Source of the DNA: Granulibacter bethesdensis
Lineage (GTDB): Bacteria > Pseudomonadota > Alphaproteobacteria > Acetobacterales > Acetobacteraceae
Assembly (NCBI RefSeq): GCF_001889525.1
Contig: NZ_CP018192.1
Coordinates: forward strand, 2,587,501-2,651,500
Length of the DNA stretch: 64,000 bases
Reading direction: 5' to 3'
Shown here piece after piece: positions 54,262 through 64,000 of the stretch. The notes under the pieces were generated by a model. That model saw only the letters and a program-made list of their open reading frames with translations, made no database searches and was not told where the DNA came from. A program made the position numbers and the translations under genes. The first letter of the stretch is position 1. Every line of letters starts with the position of its first letter.

Positions 54262-57202
54262 AACCGGCCTCAATATTACGTTTAAGCCTTTTATGCTCTC
54301 CACAATGCCGGAATTCGCTTCCGTCGTGCTGGATCAGATACTGACCGCCACCATCCCCCTCAAGCCCGGCAAAGGCGGCACTCTCATCGCCGATATTGCT
54401 CTGCCGGATTCCCAGATTCTTCAGACGCTTGAACTGCTGGATCCCGCCTCCGGACGGTCTCTGTTCGATGCCCCTTATTCCCTGGCAGATTTCTACAGCC
54501 TTGAAGCTGAAGAACCTACTGTGAGCGACGGGCGGCTGACCGGGCGCTTTTCCGCCAGCGCCTTTCTGGCAGACCGGCTTCTGGTCGATCTGACCACTGA
54601 AAACGATACGATCGTCGCACGTGGTTTCGCCATACGGCAGAAAAAAACCGCCCGCATCGCCCATTATACGTTCGACATCCCCCTCTCCCTGATGTGCCGG
54701 CCGGATGAAAAAATCATCACCATCATCCGTATTGCCGGAGCCGTCATTCATGCCCCGGTGACTATCACCGCACGGGATATCGGATGGCTCGGTTTCGTGG
54801 ATCTGGTGCAGACTGGTCTGATATCCGGCTGGGCCATTGATCTGACCGGGGCCGGTCGCCGGGTAGCACTGGATCTGATCGTCAATAACGAGGTCATGTC
54901 GCAGATTATCGCAGATGATTTCCGACCTGATCTGCAACAGACCGGAATCAGTGATGGGCATTCCGCCTTTTCATTCAGCCTGACGGCAAAACCGGGATTC
55001 AAAGGTCCCTCTCCGGCACGCGTCGTCGTCTCCGGAACGGAAATGACCCTGATCAATGGATCATTCCAGGCCACGCCACCTTCCAGTATTCGCGGCTGTT
55101 TCGACATTCTGCATGGCATGTCCGCCCATGGTTGGGCCGTTGATCTGGATAATCCGAAAAAACCGGTCAAGGTGGAAGCCGTCTGCAACGGCAATATCAT
55201 CGGCACCGCGGAAGCCAAACTGTTTCGTGGCGATCTGCTGGACGCCGGCTATAATAATGGCCTCTGCGCGTTCAAAATCGATATTGGTGCACAGCTGCTC
55301 GACCTTCTCGGACAGGACGTGCTGGTGCGTATTGCCGGAACGGATCAATACCTGATCGGATCACCACGGGTCGCACAACAGAACAAGCATATTCTGCGTT
55401 ATCTTCAGCCACATCGGGATGTTCCGCCTGCTGTCCTGCCGCGTCTGAAACGGATGATGAATTATCGGGCCGGTGCAGTGCGTCTTTCAATCGTCATGCC
55501 GGTGTATAATACACCACAGGATTGGCTGATCGAGGCCCTGAACAGCGTCCGCGCTCAATGGTGCGACAATTGGGAACTGCTGTGCATCAACGATGCCTCT
55601 TCCGAGCCGCATGTCGAAACTATCCTGCATGCCTATGCACAGCAGGATCCCCGCATTCGTATCCTGCGCACGGGTAACAATGTCGGCATTGCACGGGCCA
55701 CGAATTTCGGCCTGCGTGCCGCATCCGGACAATACGTCACCTTCATGGATCATGACGATTATCTGGAGCCTGATGCCGTCTATCATCTGCTGAAAGCAGC
55801 CGGAGAAACACGGGCTGATTTCATCTATTCTGATGAAGCCACCACGGATGAAAACATTGCCAGCATTGCCGAAGTACGTGGTAGGCCTGCTTTCTCCCAT
55901 GACTATTATCTGTCCCACCCCTATATCGTGCATATGCTCTGCCTGAAACGCGAGGTGGCCCACCAGCTGGGCGGGTGGGATGAAAGCATGGCGATTTCAG
56001 CGGATGTGGATTTCGTCCTGCGAATCATCGAACATGCCCGCACCATCGCCCATGTTCCACGGGTGTTGTATCGCTGGCGTACCCATAGCGGCAGCACCGG
56101 CCATTCCAAGAAACAGCAGGTTATGGAGGCCACGCAGAAAGCCATTCAGGCGCATCTTGATCGCCTGAAAACCGGTGCGACGGTCGAGGAAGGGGTATGG
56201 TTCAATCAGTTCCGCATCAACTGGCCGAAAAGTAAGGGCAGGGTACTGATCGTTATCCCGACCAAGAACAAGGCCGATCTGGTCCAAACCGCGGTCGAGT
56301 CCATCGAGCGAACCACCCCGCCTGATGTGGATTACCGCATCGTCGTGGTTGATCATGAATCCACCGAACCGGAAAGCCAGAAATATTTCCGTGCCCTGGC
56401 CAAACGGCATATCGTGATGCCGTATCAAGGCCCGTTCAACTATTCGAAAATCAATAATGAAGCCGTGAAAAAGCACGGGGATGATTGTGAATTCGTCCTG
56501 TTCCTGAACAACGATGTCGAAGCCATCACGGATAACTGGATCGACCGTATGCGCAGCCTTGCCAATCGTCAGGAGGTCGGTGCTGTCGGCGCATTGCTGC
56601 TGTATCCCGACAAGCGTGTGCAGCATGCGGGTGTAATCATGGGATTCAATGAATCCGCCGATCATGCCTTCAAGTTTGTCGATGCCTATCTGAATGACAA
56701 GGGGCGTCGCAATCTCGGCTATAATTGCAGCCTGAGTTCAGTACGAGATTATTCTGCTGTTACCGCGGCCTGTCTGATGATGCGGAAATCCGTATTCGAT
56801 CAACTGGGTGGTTTCGAGCCCAGATTCGGCGTTGGATTCAACGATACCGATCTTTGCTTGCGGGTCCGGGAAGCCAATCTGAAAGTGCTGTATGATGGCG
56901 CCACGGTTTTGTTCCATTATGAAAGCGCCACGCGCAGCCAGACCAAGCAGGTGATGCATCCGGAAGACACCGATTATCTGCTGCAACGTCATGCTGCGAT
57001 CCTGAAAAACGGTGATCCTTTCTATAACCCCAATCTTAGCTATGTGACGCAGGATCACGTTTTGCGTGAAGACGATGGCTGCAAATATTTCAGTGTTCGG
57101 GTCACGGAAAAGCCGGTTCCCGAAACCACGTCTCCTGTAATCTCATCGCCGAAACCGGTCAGAAAACAGAAGCGGCAACAACCACTGGCCATACCAGCCT
57201 GA
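54230..57202 (+). CDS. Large bimodular family-2 glycosyltransferase with GWAxD domains
   Basis: 990 residues. Residues about 180-400 hold two copies of a beta-rich unit with the GWAxD motif (LISGWAIDLTGA, SAHGWAVDLDNP). Then a first GT2 domain: SIVMPVYNTPQDWL, LLCINDASSE, FMDHDDYLEPDA (DxD-like). Then a second: LIVIPTKNKADLV, VVVDHESTEPES, FLNNDVEAITDNW, followed by VGFNDTDLCLRVREA. Likely builds surface polysaccharide. Start is TTG 54230 preceded by GAGG; ATG 54293 is the first ATG in frame. Rich in Lys at the C-terminus. Confidence 0.85.
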   Translation: MTSKIVARRVETGLNITFKPFMLSTMPEFASVVLDQILTATIPLKPGKGGTLIADIALPDSQILQTLELLDPASGRSLFDAPYSLADFYSLEAEEPTVSDGRLTGRFSASAFLADRLLVDLTTENDTIVARGFAIRQKKTARIAHYTFDIPLSLMCRPDEKIITIIRIAGAVIHAPVTITARDIGWLGFVDLVQTGLISGWAIDLTGAGRRVALDLIVNNEVMSQIIADDFRPDLQQTGISDGHSAFSFSLTAKPGFKGPSPARVVVSGTEMTLINGSFQATPPSSIRGCFDILHGMSAHGWAVDLDNPKKPVKVEAVCNGNIIGTAEAKLFRGDLLDAGYNNGLCAFKIDIGAQLLDLLGQDVLVRIAGTDQYLIGSPRVAQQNKHILRYLQPHRDVPPAVLPRLKRMMNYRAGAVRLSIVMPVYNTPQDWLIEALNSVRAQWCDNWELLCINDASSEPHVETILHAYAQQDPRIRILRTGNNVGIARATNFGLRAASGQYVTFMDHDDYLEPDAVYHLLKAAGETRADFIYSDEATTDENIASIAEVRGRPAFSHDYYLSHPYIVHMLCLKREVAHQLGGWDESMAISADVDFVLRIIEHARTIAHVPRVLYRWRTHSGSTGHSKKQQVMEATQKAIQAHLDRLKTGATVEEGVWFNQFRINWPKSKGRVLIVIPTKNKADLVQTAVESIERTTPPDVDYRIVVVDHESTEPESQKYFRALAKRHIVMPYQGPFNYSKINNEAVKKHGDDCEFVLFLNNDVEAITDNWIDRMRSLANRQEVGAVGALLLYPDKRVQHAGVIMGFNESADHAFKFVDAYLNDKGRRNLGYNCSLSSVRDYSAVTAACLMMRKSVFDQLGGFEPRFGVGFNDTDLCLRVREANLKVLYDGATVLFHYESATRSQTKQVMHPEDTDYLLQRHAAILKNGDPFYNPNLSYVTQDHVLREDDGCKYFSVRVTEKPVPETTSPVISSPKPVRKQKRQQPLAIPA

Positions 57203-57228
57203 TCTGATCCTTTCAGAAACCTGAATAC

Positions 57229-57261
57229 AAAAAAGGCCAGACGCTTTTGTCTGACCTTTTT
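57229..57261. terminator. Bidirectional terminator between the glycosyltransferase and rbfA
   Basis: An inverted repeat AAAAGG-c-CAGAC / GTCTG-a-CCTTTTT (one mismatch) with a short loop. T-runs occur on both strands, so it can end both converging transcripts, 27 nt past the plus-strand stop and 24 nt past the rbfA stop. Confidence 0.85.
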
Positions 57262-57284
57262 ACGATTCGCAGAACCCTACAGGC

Positions 57285-57701
57285 TTATTCGTCGAGATCC
57301 CGCTTAACCTCTGGACGGCGAAGCAGGGAATCCACATGCATCGCGTACTCAAGAGCCGAGTCTGGCTGGAAATGCAACTCTGGCGCATAACGCAGCCGCA
57401 TCACCTTGGCCACTTCTCCACGCAAATAGGTCGCAACACGCTTCAGATTAGGCAGAAGCGGTTCGATCTCACTGCTGCCCAGACGGGAGATGAACACGGT
57501 GGCATGTTTCAAATCCGGGCTGATCCGCACTTCATTGATTGTAAAAGTGGTCGTGGCTAATTCCGGGTCCCGGAATTCCTGGCGTGCGAACACCCCGGCC
57601 AGCACGTGGCGGATTTCTTCCGCTACACGCAGCTGACGCTGGGATGGCGCACCTTTCGGTATACCGGCAGGCCCGGAGGAGGAGGGCGGACGGCTGCTCA
57701 A
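57285..57701 (-). CDS. rbfA: Ribosome-binding factor A
   Basis: 138 residues. RbfA matures the 16S 5' end and is needed in the cold. Blocks are [44 protein letters not shown] and [27 protein letters not shown]. It begins at TTG 57701, overlapping the infB stop by 4 nt (TTGA). In most relatives truB follows directly; here a terminator and a converging glycosyltransferase gene follow. Confidence 0.95.
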   Translation of the reverse strand: MSSRPPSSSGPAGIPKGAPSQRQLRVAEEIRHVLAGVFARQEFRDPELATTTFTINEVRISPDLKHATVFISRLGSSEIEPLLPNLKRVATYLRGEVAKVMRLRYAPELHFQPDSALEYAMHVDSLLRRPEVKRDLDE

Positions 57702-60445
57702 GCGGGAACAAGCTCCGTCTCATAGCATTCAACGACATCGCCTTCCTTGATGTCATTGTAGCCTGCAAAGGACAGACCGCATTCGTAATTGCGGGCCACT
57801 TCCTTCACATCATCCTTGAAGCGCTTCAACTGGCTCAATTCACCCGTGTGAATGACAACGTTGTCACGCAGCAGACGCACGCCACAGCCACGCTTCACCA
57901 CACCTTCGGTCACCATACAGCCAGCGACCTTGCCGACCTTGGTAATTTCGAAAACCTTGCGGATCTCGGCATAGCCCAAGAATTTCTCGCGCTGTTTCGG
58001 CGCGATTTTGCCGCGTACCAGCGCCTCGATATCATCCGCCACTTCATAAATGATGGAGTAGTAACGGATATCGACGCCCTCGCGCTGGGCAAGCTCACGC
58101 GCCTGATTGGTTGCACGCACATTGAAGGCGATCAGCACGGCATTGGAAGCCTTGGCCAGCTGCACATCGCTTTCGCTGATCTGGCCGACCGAGGAAAGCA
58201 GGGTGCGGACCTTGACCTCTTCGTGCTCCTGCTTCTGCACGGTGGAGGCAATTGCCTCCGCGCTGCCCTGCACATCGGCCTTGATGACAACAGCAACTTC
58301 TTTCTGCGCACCAGCCTGAATGCGGCTGAGCATCTGTTCCAGCGTGCCACGACCAGCGGCAATACCGGCGGCCATTTTCTCGCGGATTTTGCGCTGACGG
58401 AACTCACTGATTTCCCGCGCCCGGCTTTCGTTTTCCACCGCAACGAAAGGCTCGCCCGCCGACGGAACCCCGGCGAGACCGAGAATCTCGACCGGTGTCG
58501 AAGGCAGGGCTTCTTTCATCTGCTGGCCCTTATCGTCCAGCATGGCACGCACGCGGCCCCATTCCGCCCCGGCGACGACAATGTCGCCCTGACGCAACGT
58601 GCCTTTCTGTACCAGCACGGTGGCCACCGGACCGCGTCCACGATCCAGACGGCTTTCCACCACGGTGCCTTCAGCGGCCCGATCCGGATTGGCTTTCAGA
58701 TCCAGCACTTCCGCCTGAAGCAGAATGGCCTCTTCCAGCTTGTCCAGATTCTGGCGCTTCAGGGCCGAAACCTCGACATCCTGTGTATCGCCGCCCATAT
58801 CCTCGACCACGATTTCGTGGTGGAGCAGTTCCTGACGGACGCGGCCCGGATTAGCACCCGGTTTGTCGCACTTGTTGATGGCGACAATGATGGGCGCGTT
58901 CGCGGCCTTGGCATGTTTGATGGCCTCGATCGTCTGTGGCATCACGCCGTCATCCGCCGCCACCACCAGCACGACGATATCCGTCACCGATGCACCACGA
59001 GAGCGCATGGCCGTGAAGGCTTCATGGCCGGGCGTATCCAGGAAGGTCAGCTTCTGCCGGGAGGGCAGAGTCACCTGATACGCACCGATATGCTGGGTGA
59101 TACCGCCCGCTTCGCCCGCCGCCACATCGGTGGCACGCAGCGCATCGAGCAGCGAGGTCTTGCCATGATCGACATGCCCCATGACCGTGACCACAGGTGG
59201 CCGCGGCTGAAGATCGGAGTCGATATCGCTGATCCCTTCCAGACCGACTTCCACATCGCTTTCGCTGACGCGACGGACGCGATGACCGAATTCCTGAACG
59301 ACCAGTTCGGCGGTATCGGCGTCGATGGTCTGGGTCACAGTGGCCATCATGCCCATGCGCATCAGCTGCTTGATCACATCGGCAGCCCGCACGGCCATAC
59401 GGTTGGCAAGCTCACCCACCGCAATGGTTTCCGGCAGCACGACATCGCGCACCACTTTCAGCTGATCAGCGCGCAGACGCTCCAGTTCCGCCTGACGGCG
59501 TTCACGGTCACGCTGACGACGCATAGAGGCGATGGAACGCGTGCGCTCATCCTCCCCCTCGATCGCAGCACGCACATCGATGCGGCCACCACGACGCGGC
59601 TCAGCAACGGCTTTTTTCGCAACCGGAGCGGCCGCTTTGCGCGGTGCAGGTGCACCGCCACCGCCTGCACGGCGCGGCTTGCGTTCTTCCTCACCCTCAT
59701 CCCCACGTTCCCGCAGACGCAGCGTCTGCGGAGCGGACGGTGCTGCAACAGGAACCTTGGAGGGAATCGGCGCGGGGCGGGAGGGACGACGAATATCGTC
59801 CGACGGTGCTGTGCGAGAGGGGGCAGACCGCGAAGAAGGGGCAGCCGTACGCTCACGCTGGGCCGGAGGAGGCACAGGAGGAGCCTCGGCCGGCGGCGCG
59901 GATTCAGCGGCCTTACGGGCCGCTTCTGCGGCAATCCGGTCGGCCTCTTCCTGTTCCTTGCGACGTTCCTCTTCTTCAGCGGCGCGTTTGGCTTCTTCCT
60001 CGCGGCGGCGTGCTTCCTCGGCAGCAGAGAGGATCGAGATCTTCTCCTGCTCGCGGCGCTCCACCTCACGGCGCGCGGCCTCGATACGTTGCTGTTCCAG
60101 CACGCGCTGGCGAATAGCCAGTTCCTGCGCCGTCAGAGCGCGGCCTGCGCCCCCGGCACCACCACGACCGGAGCCGCGATTACCACCACCGCTGCGTGGC
60201 GTACCCTGTGGGGCATTACCACTCTGTGGGGCGGGTGCGCTGCTGCTGCCGCCTTCCGGGGCCGAAGGGGTGCCGGGCTGCAATCCGCGCTTCTTGCGGA
60301 CCTCAACCTGCACAACCTTCGAACGTCCGTGGCTGAAGCTTTGCCGCACGGATCCGGCATCCACGGTACGGCCCAGCTCCATCCGGCCAGCTGGCCGAAG
60401 CGACAGCCGGCCCTTGCCCGCGTCCTGATCGTTGCCTTCGCTCAT
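57698..60445 (-). CDS. infB: Translation initiation factor IF-2
   Basis: 915 residues. The N-terminus has an IF2-N-like stretch ([16 protein letters not shown]), then a long Ala/Arg/Glu-rich coiled coil (about 100-170) and Pro-rich linker. The GTPase G1 is [19 protein letters not shown] (about residue 420), G3 DTPGHEAF, G4 [11 protein letters not shown]. Domains II-IV are complete. AAGG precedes ATG 60445. Confidence 0.97.
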   Translation of the reverse strand: MSEGNDQDAGKGRLSLRPAGRMELGRTVDAGSVRQSFSHGRSKVVQVEVRKKRGLQPGTPSAPEGGSSSAPAPQSGNAPQGTPRSGGGNRGSGRGGAGGAGRALTAQELAIRQRVLEQQRIEAARREVERREQEKISILSAAEEARRREEEAKRAAEEEERRKEQEEADRIAAEAARKAAESAPPAEAPPVPPPAQRERTAAPSSRSAPSRTAPSDDIRRPSRPAPIPSKVPVAAPSAPQTLRLRERGDEGEEERKPRRAGGGGAPAPRKAAAPVAKKAVAEPRRGGRIDVRAAIEGEDERTRSIASMRRQRDRERRQAELERLRADQLKVVRDVVLPETIAVGELANRMAVRAADVIKQLMRMGMMATVTQTIDADTAELVVQEFGHRVRRVSESDVEVGLEGISDIDSDLQPRPPVVTVMGHVDHGKTSLLDALRATDVAAGEAGGITQHIGAYQVTLPSRQKLTFLDTPGHEAFTAMRSRGASVTDIVVLVVAADDGVMPQTIEAIKHAKAANAPIIVAINKCDKPGANPGRVRQELLHHEIVVEDMGGDTQDVEVSALKRQNLDKLEEAILLQAEVLDLKANPDRAAEGTVVESRLDRGRGPVATVLVQKGTLRQGDIVVAGAEWGRVRAMLDDKGQQMKEALPSTPVEILGLAGVPSAGEPFVAVENESRAREISEFRQRKIREKMAAGIAAGRGTLEQMLSRIQAGAQKEVAVVIKADVQGSAEAIASTVQKQEHEEVKVRTLLSSVGQISESDVQLAKASNAVLIAFNVRATNQARELAQREGVDIRYYSIIYEVADDIEALVRGKIAPKQREKFLGYAEIRKVFEITKVGKVAGCMVTEGVVKRGCGVRLLRDNVVIHTGELSQLKRFKDDVKEVARNYECGLSFAGYNDIKEGDVVECYETELVPA

Positions 60446-60453
60446 CTAACGCC

Positions 60454-61116
60454 TTAACCCTCAATCGTGTCGCCGGTGAGTCCGGCCAACCGTTCCGCCT
60501 CAATCTCCAGCCGCGTGGCCAGAGCCCCCGGCGTAACCGCGATATGCACAGCATGATCGCGGCCAAATATCCGTCCCAGTTCCTCACCGCTCAGCGGCGA
60601 GATGACCGGCACGGTCCTCTGTCCCGACAGGAAACGCGCCCTTTCGTCCCGGCTGCCATCCGCAGCCTGCACAATCAGCGCCGCCCGACCGGCGACCAGC
60701 CATTCGCGGGCTTTGGTATAACCCGCCACTGCCTGCCCGGCGCGGCGCGCCAGACCAAGGCAATCCGTAACCCGTCGTAGAAGGCCGTGCCGCACCCTAT
60801 CGGTCAGATCGGACGGAACAACCACCTGTGCGCGCGCAGCCCTGGCGAAAGCACCCCGGCGCTGGGCTGTTTCTAGCACATCGCGCCGTGCGCTCAACCA
60901 TATTCCCCTGCCCGGCAGGGTTGCCGTCAGGTCGGGGACCACCGAGCCGTCAGGACCAATGACAAAACGGAGCATGCGGGCGCGTTCACCCTGCGCCCTC
61001 GTCACGACACAACGGCGCAGCGGCCCCCGCTCGTCCTGCTCATCATCCGCGTTGTCCAGCGGCGAATCGTCCGGTACTAGGGGCACGTCAGGCGTGGTCA
61101 GCCTCCTGTTCCTCAT
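60454..61116 (-). CDS. ylxR: YlxR-domain RNA-binding protein with L7Ae-like C-terminal domain
   Basis: About 220 residues. The YlxR domain (residues about 30-100) shows GPLRRCVVTRAQ, RFVIGPDGSVVPDLTATLPGRGIWLSA and the GAFARAAR stretch. The C-terminal half resembles an L7Ae/ribosomal-L30e fold (CLGLARRAGQAVAGYTKAREWL). Such fusions are the usual alphaproteobacterial form between nusA and infB. ATG 61116 lies 29 nt inside nusA; GTG 61086 is an alternative. Confidence 0.9.
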   Translation of the reverse strand: MRNRRLTTPDVPLVPDDSPLDNADDEQDERGPLRRCVVTRAQGERARMLRFVIGPDGSVVPDLTATLPGRGIWLSARRDVLETAQRRGAFARAARAQVVVPSDLTDRVRHGLLRRVTDCLGLARRAGQAVAGYTKAREWLVAGRAALIVQAADGSRDERARFLSGQRTVPVISPLSGEELGRIFGRDHAVHIAVTPGALATRLEIEAERLAGLTGDTIEG

Positions 61117-62611
61117 CGGTGAACCAATGGGCGCGGGCAGCCATGATGATCTCGTTGGCTGTCTCTTCATCCATGGCATCGCTGCCGACGATTTCCACCA
61201 ACTCGTCACCGGCCAGATCGGCCAGATCATCCAGGGTTTTGACGCCCTTTTCACCCAGCGCCACCAGCATGGCAGGCGTCAACGTTTCGATATCGGCGAT
61301 CTCGTCGGTAACACCCAGCGCCTTGCGCTTGTCATCCATCTCATTCGCACGGCGGGTCAGATCGACCTCGGCGCGGCGGATCAGCTCTTCCGCCACGTTC
61401 TCGTCAAAGCCCTCGATTTCGCTGAGTTCTTCCAGCGGCGAGAAAGCCAGTTCCTCGACCGTCGTGAAGCCTTCGGTCACCAGCAGGCCGGCGATCACGT
61501 CATCGACATCCAGCGCATCAACAAACAGGCTGGTACGCTTGCGGAATTCTTCCTGACGGCGCTCGCTTTCCTCGGCCTCGGTCAGGATGTCGATATCCCA
61601 ACGGGTCAACTGGCTGGCGAGGCGGACATTCTGGCCACGGCGACCGATTGCCAGACTGAGCTGGTCATCCGGCACGACGACTTCAACGCGGCCTGCTTCC
61701 TCATCCATCACCACCTTGGTGACTTCAGCCGGAGCAAGCGCGTTCACCACGAAGGTCGCGGCCTGCGGGCTCCAGGGGATGATATCAATTTTCTCGCCCT
61801 GCAACTCGGCCACCACCGCCTGCACGCGGCTACCGCGCATACCGACACAGGCGCCGACCGGGTCGATGGACTGGTCACGGCTGATCACCGCCATTTTCGC
61901 ACGGCTGCCGGGATCGCGGGAAACTGCCTTGATCTCAATAATGCCATCGTAGATTTCCGGCACTTCCTGCGCGAACAGTTTGGCCAGGAAATTCGGATGC
62001 GTGCGGCTGAGGAAAATCTGTGGGCCGCGCGGCTCTTCACGCACATCATAGATATAGGCCCGCACGCGATCGCCATTACGGAAGCTTTCACGGGCAATCA
62101 GCTCGTCACGGCGCAGCAGCGCTTCGGACTTGCCAAGATCAACCATCAGATTGCCGTATTCGGTCCGCTTGACCACACCGTTGATGATCTCGCCCACGCG
62201 GTCCTTGAATTCGTCGTATTGACGGCGACGCTCATATTCGCGCACGCGCTGTACGATCACCTGCTTGGCGGTCTGCGCGGCAATACGCCCGAAATCGATC
62301 GGCGGCAGGGGATCGACCAGATGACCGCCAAGCTCGATATCGGGTTTGAATTTACGGGCGATATGAATCGGGATCTGAGTTTCCTCATTTTCCACGACCT
62401 CGACCGCCTCGGTCCAGCGGGACAGGCGCACATCACCGGTTTTACGATCGATGGTGGCGCGGATATCCTTTTCATGCCCGTATTTCGCACGACCAGCCTT
62501 CTGGATGGCCTGCTCCATCGCCTCGAGCACTTCTTCTCGGTCGATCGACTTTTCCCGCGCCACAGCATCGGCGACGAGAAGCAGTTCGGGACGGGAAATC
62601 GCCGTATCCAT
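61088..62611 (-). CDS. nusA: Transcription termination/antitermination protein NusA
   Basis: 507 residues. An N-terminal RNA-polymerase-binding domain starts MDTAISRPELLLVADAVAREK. S1 and two KH domains follow (VGACVGMRGSRVQAVVAEL, LAIGRRGQNVRLASQLT). Two C-terminal acidic repeats contain VEELAFSPLEELSEIEGFDE and related segments. ATG 62611 has GAGG 5 nt upstream and is preferred over TTG 62626. It lies between rimP and ylxR. Confidence 0.97.
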   Translation of the reverse strand: MDTAISRPELLLVADAVAREKSIDREEVLEAMEQAIQKAGRAKYGHEKDIRATIDRKTGDVRLSRWTEAVEVVENEETQIPIHIARKFKPDIELGGHLVDPLPPIDFGRIAAQTAKQVIVQRVREYERRRQYDEFKDRVGEIINGVVKRTEYGNLMVDLGKSEALLRRDELIARESFRNGDRVRAYIYDVREEPRGPQIFLSRTHPNFLAKLFAQEVPEIYDGIIEIKAVSRDPGSRAKMAVISRDQSIDPVGACVGMRGSRVQAVVAELQGEKIDIIPWSPQAATFVVNALAPAEVTKVVMDEEAGRVEVVVPDDQLSLAIGRRGQNVRLASQLTRWDIDILTEAEESERRQEEFRKRTSLFVDALDVDDVIAGLLVTEGFTTVEELAFSPLEELSEIEGFDENVAEELIRRAEVDLTRRANEMDDKRKALGVTDEIADIETLTPAMLVALGEKGVKTLDDLADLAGDELVEIVGSDAMDEETANEIIMAARAHWFTDEEQEADHA

Positions 62612-62622
62612 GCGGTCCTCTA

Positions 62623-63159
62623 TCAATTCGGCTGCTGCGGAGAATCGGCCACGCCTGCGTCCTGGGCGGTGGCGTCGATCAATGCATCCGTCAGCACCAG
62701 TTTAGCCTTCTTCAGCCCATCCATCGGCAGGCTGACTTCCTCGCCGTCATCCAGCCGCAGACGAGCAGCGGTTTCGTCAGCCCCCAGCACCGTGCCGGCA
62801 AAGCGCCGGCGACCGCCGGGGCCGGGAATCGACATCTCGACCTTTGCCAGATGACCGGCAAAACGCACCCAGTCCTTCACCCTGGTCAGCGGACGGTCGA
62901 TCCCTGCGGAGCTGACCTCCAGATTCCAGGTAGACTGGATCACATCCTCCACATCCAGCAGCGCGCCGGCTGCGTGGCTGATAGCCTCGCAATCGTCGAT
63001 GCCGATCAGGGAACCGTCGGCACGATCAGCCATGATCTGCACCGTGGGCTGCTCCCGCCCCAGCACGGCCACACGCACCAGTTCGAATCCCATATCGGCC
63101 AGACCGGGAGCGATCAATCCGGCAATACGTTGTTCGAGAGGAGTTTGCGCCACACTCAT
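62623..63159 (-). CDS. rimP: Ribosome maturation factor RimP
   Basis: 178 residues. The RimP fold is visible: [63 protein letters not shown]-type block (here [22 protein letters not shown]). It assists 30S assembly. First gene of the rimP-nusA-ylxR-infB-rbfA unit. nusA begins 11 nt after its stop. The ribosome site before ATG 63159 is weak. Confidence 0.95.
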   Translation of the reverse strand: MSVAQTPLEQRIAGLIAPGLADMGFELVRVAVLGREQPTVQIMADRADGSLIGIDDCEAISHAAGALLDVEDVIQSTWNLEVSSAGIDRPLTRVKDWVRFAGHLAKVEMSIPGPGGRRRFAGTVLGADETAARLRLDDGEEVSLPMDGLKKAKLVLTDALIDATAQDAGVADSPQQPN

Positions 63160-63180
63160 ATGGTCATACGTCCGAGAAAG

Positions 63181-63209
63181 AAAAAGGGCGGCCCGTGGGC
63201 CACCCTTTT
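63181..63209 (-). terminator. Terminator between the YihY-like gene and rimP
   Basis: The stem AAAAGGG(t/c)GGCCC / GGGCC(g/a)CCCTTTT has a 2-nt loop. On the minus strand it ends CCCTTTTTCTTTC, so it terminates the 63237 gene just upstream of rimP. Confidence 0.88.
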
Positions 63210-63236
63210 ACAGGCATAAGTATAGGAACAATGTTC

Positions 63237-64000
63237 CTACGCCTTTAACGTGTCCGGTGCAATACCTGCCTGTCGGCGGGCGTGCCGATCATCGGAATAG
63301 GCGCGGGTCAACTCGGCCCCGAACAGGAAAATCTGCGCGGAGTAATAAACCCACAGCAGCATGATCACCAGCGCCCCGGCAGCGCCATAAGAAGTCGCCG
63401 CATTGCTGGAGCCGATATACATGCCGATCAGCATCTTGCCGACGCTGAACAGGAGCGCGGTCGTCACAGCCCCCATCCCTACATCACGCCATGCAATCAC
63501 CCGGTCCGGCAGGATTTTGTAGGTTGCCCCGAAGATCAGGGCGATGATGAAAAAGGACATGGCGGCATTGGCCAGTTGCAGCAGTAATCTGGTTTCCGGA
63601 ATAAAACTGTCGAGCCAATCGCCGATAGCGGCCAGCACCGCACTGGCCACCAACGAGACCATCAGTAAAAAACCCATCGTCATCACCAACCCAAGGCTGA
63701 GCAATCTGACCCTGACCAATTGTCCGACCGTGGAGCGTGGCGGCTCCGCCCGCCAGATCACATTCAGCGTCGCCTGAATTTCACCGAACACACCGCTGGC
63801 CGTTATCAGCAATGTCCCGATGCCGATCACCGTCGCAATCGGTCCCGCACCATGCCGTCCGGCACTGGCAATCATGGCCTGCAATGCCTCGGCGGCCTGC
63901 TTGCCCATCAGACCGCCCAGTTGGCTGACGATCGCACCGCGCGCGGCATCCTCACCGAACAGGGTGCCTGCCACGGCAATGACGATCACCAGCACCGGCG
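63237..64000 (-). CDS. YihY/BrkB family inner membrane protein (partial)
   Basis: About 254 residues are inside the window; the N-terminus is beyond base 64000. Six membrane segments and the family block SGVFGEIQATLNVIWRAEPP, then YKILPDRVIAWRDVGMGA and SYGAAGALVIMLLWVYYSAQIFLFGAEL. The family (once misnamed RNase BN) has unknown transport function. The C-terminal tail is short and basic. Strong terminator follows. Confidence 0.92.
   Translation of the reverse strand, partial: PVLVIVIAVAGTLFGEDAARGAIVSQLGGLMGKQAAEALQAMIASAGRHGAGPIATVIGIGTLLITASGVFGEIQATLNVIWRAEPPRSTVGQLVRVRLLSLGLVMTMGFLLMVSLVASAVLAAIGDWLDSFIPETRLLLQLANAAMSFFIIALIFGATYKILPDRVIAWRDVGMGAVTTALLFSVGKMLIGMYIGSSNAATSYGAAGALVIMLLWVYYSAQIFLFGAELTRAYSDDRHARRQAGIAPDTLKA

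Noticed and set aside
57584-60457. A 957-codon plus-strand open frame
   Set aside because: It is antisense to infB. No ribosome site or family signature.

Overview
The window looks like chromosome of an acetic acid bacterium (Alphaproteobacteria, Acetobacteraceae). Supporting signs are a GC-rich background, an E. coli-like pyruvate:quinone oxidoreductase (PoxB), an OprB-type sugar porin, a DUF3126 protein and the alphaproteobacterial form of the nusA-infB gene cluster. Granulibacter or a close relative is my best guess, but the sequence alone does not prove it. No insertion sequence, prophage, CRISPR array or rRNA was seen; there is one tRNA (Arg, anticodon CCU).

Layout. 1-5.3 kb (minus strand): start of a 3-hydroxyisobutyrate dehydrogenase-like gene, an OprB porin, poxB and a nitronate monooxygenase-like gene. 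5.4-9.2 kb (minus): pnp, rpsO and truB, the tail of the classic rimP-nusA-ylxR-infB-rbfA-truB-rpsO-pnp cluster. The head of that cluster (rimP, nusA, ylxR, infB, rbfA) lies at 57.3-63.2 kb on the same strand in the same order. The cluster is therefore split by 48 kb.

The 48 kb between the halves is a mosaic. It holds gmd and a small lipoprotein; the cell-envelope pair pbpC plus bacterial alpha-2-macroglobulin; small lipoproteins and a three-domain LplT-acyltransferase-acyl-ACP synthetase fusion; a thioesterase, a nitroreductase, a PhoR kinase, LpoA and RsmI; tRNA-Arg, a dipeptidase, upp, mobA and an esterase; malate synthase G behind a tandem glycine riboswitch; and CbtB-CbtA cobalt transport genes behind a cobalamin riboswitch.

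From 37 to 45.3 kb lies an aerobactin-type siderophore locus. iucA-iucB-iucC-iucD overlap head to tail on the minus strand; a divergent MFS exporter and a FhuF-like ferric-siderophore reductase lie on the plus strand. The shared promoter holds a Fur-like 19-bp site. Two similar sites occur at 29.0 kb and 45.5 kb.

From 45.7 to 52.9 kb is the most unusual system: a six-gene, tightly overlapping operon that looks like hydrogenase-4 / complex I (HyfB, C, E, F, G, I). By eye its large subunit lacks all four [NiFe]-ligand cysteines, its small subunit lacks three of four [4Fe-4S]-ligand cysteines, and its antiporter-like subunits lack the usual membrane lysines. It resembles an energy-converting-hydrogenase-related (Ehr) complex that has lost both its redox and its pumping chemistry while staying open. 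A Fur-like site lies upstream of it.

The region ends with a DUF3126 gene, a two-gene glycosyltransferase island with an AT-rich upstream region, the translation/transcription cluster, and a partial YihY/BrkB membrane protein at the right edge.
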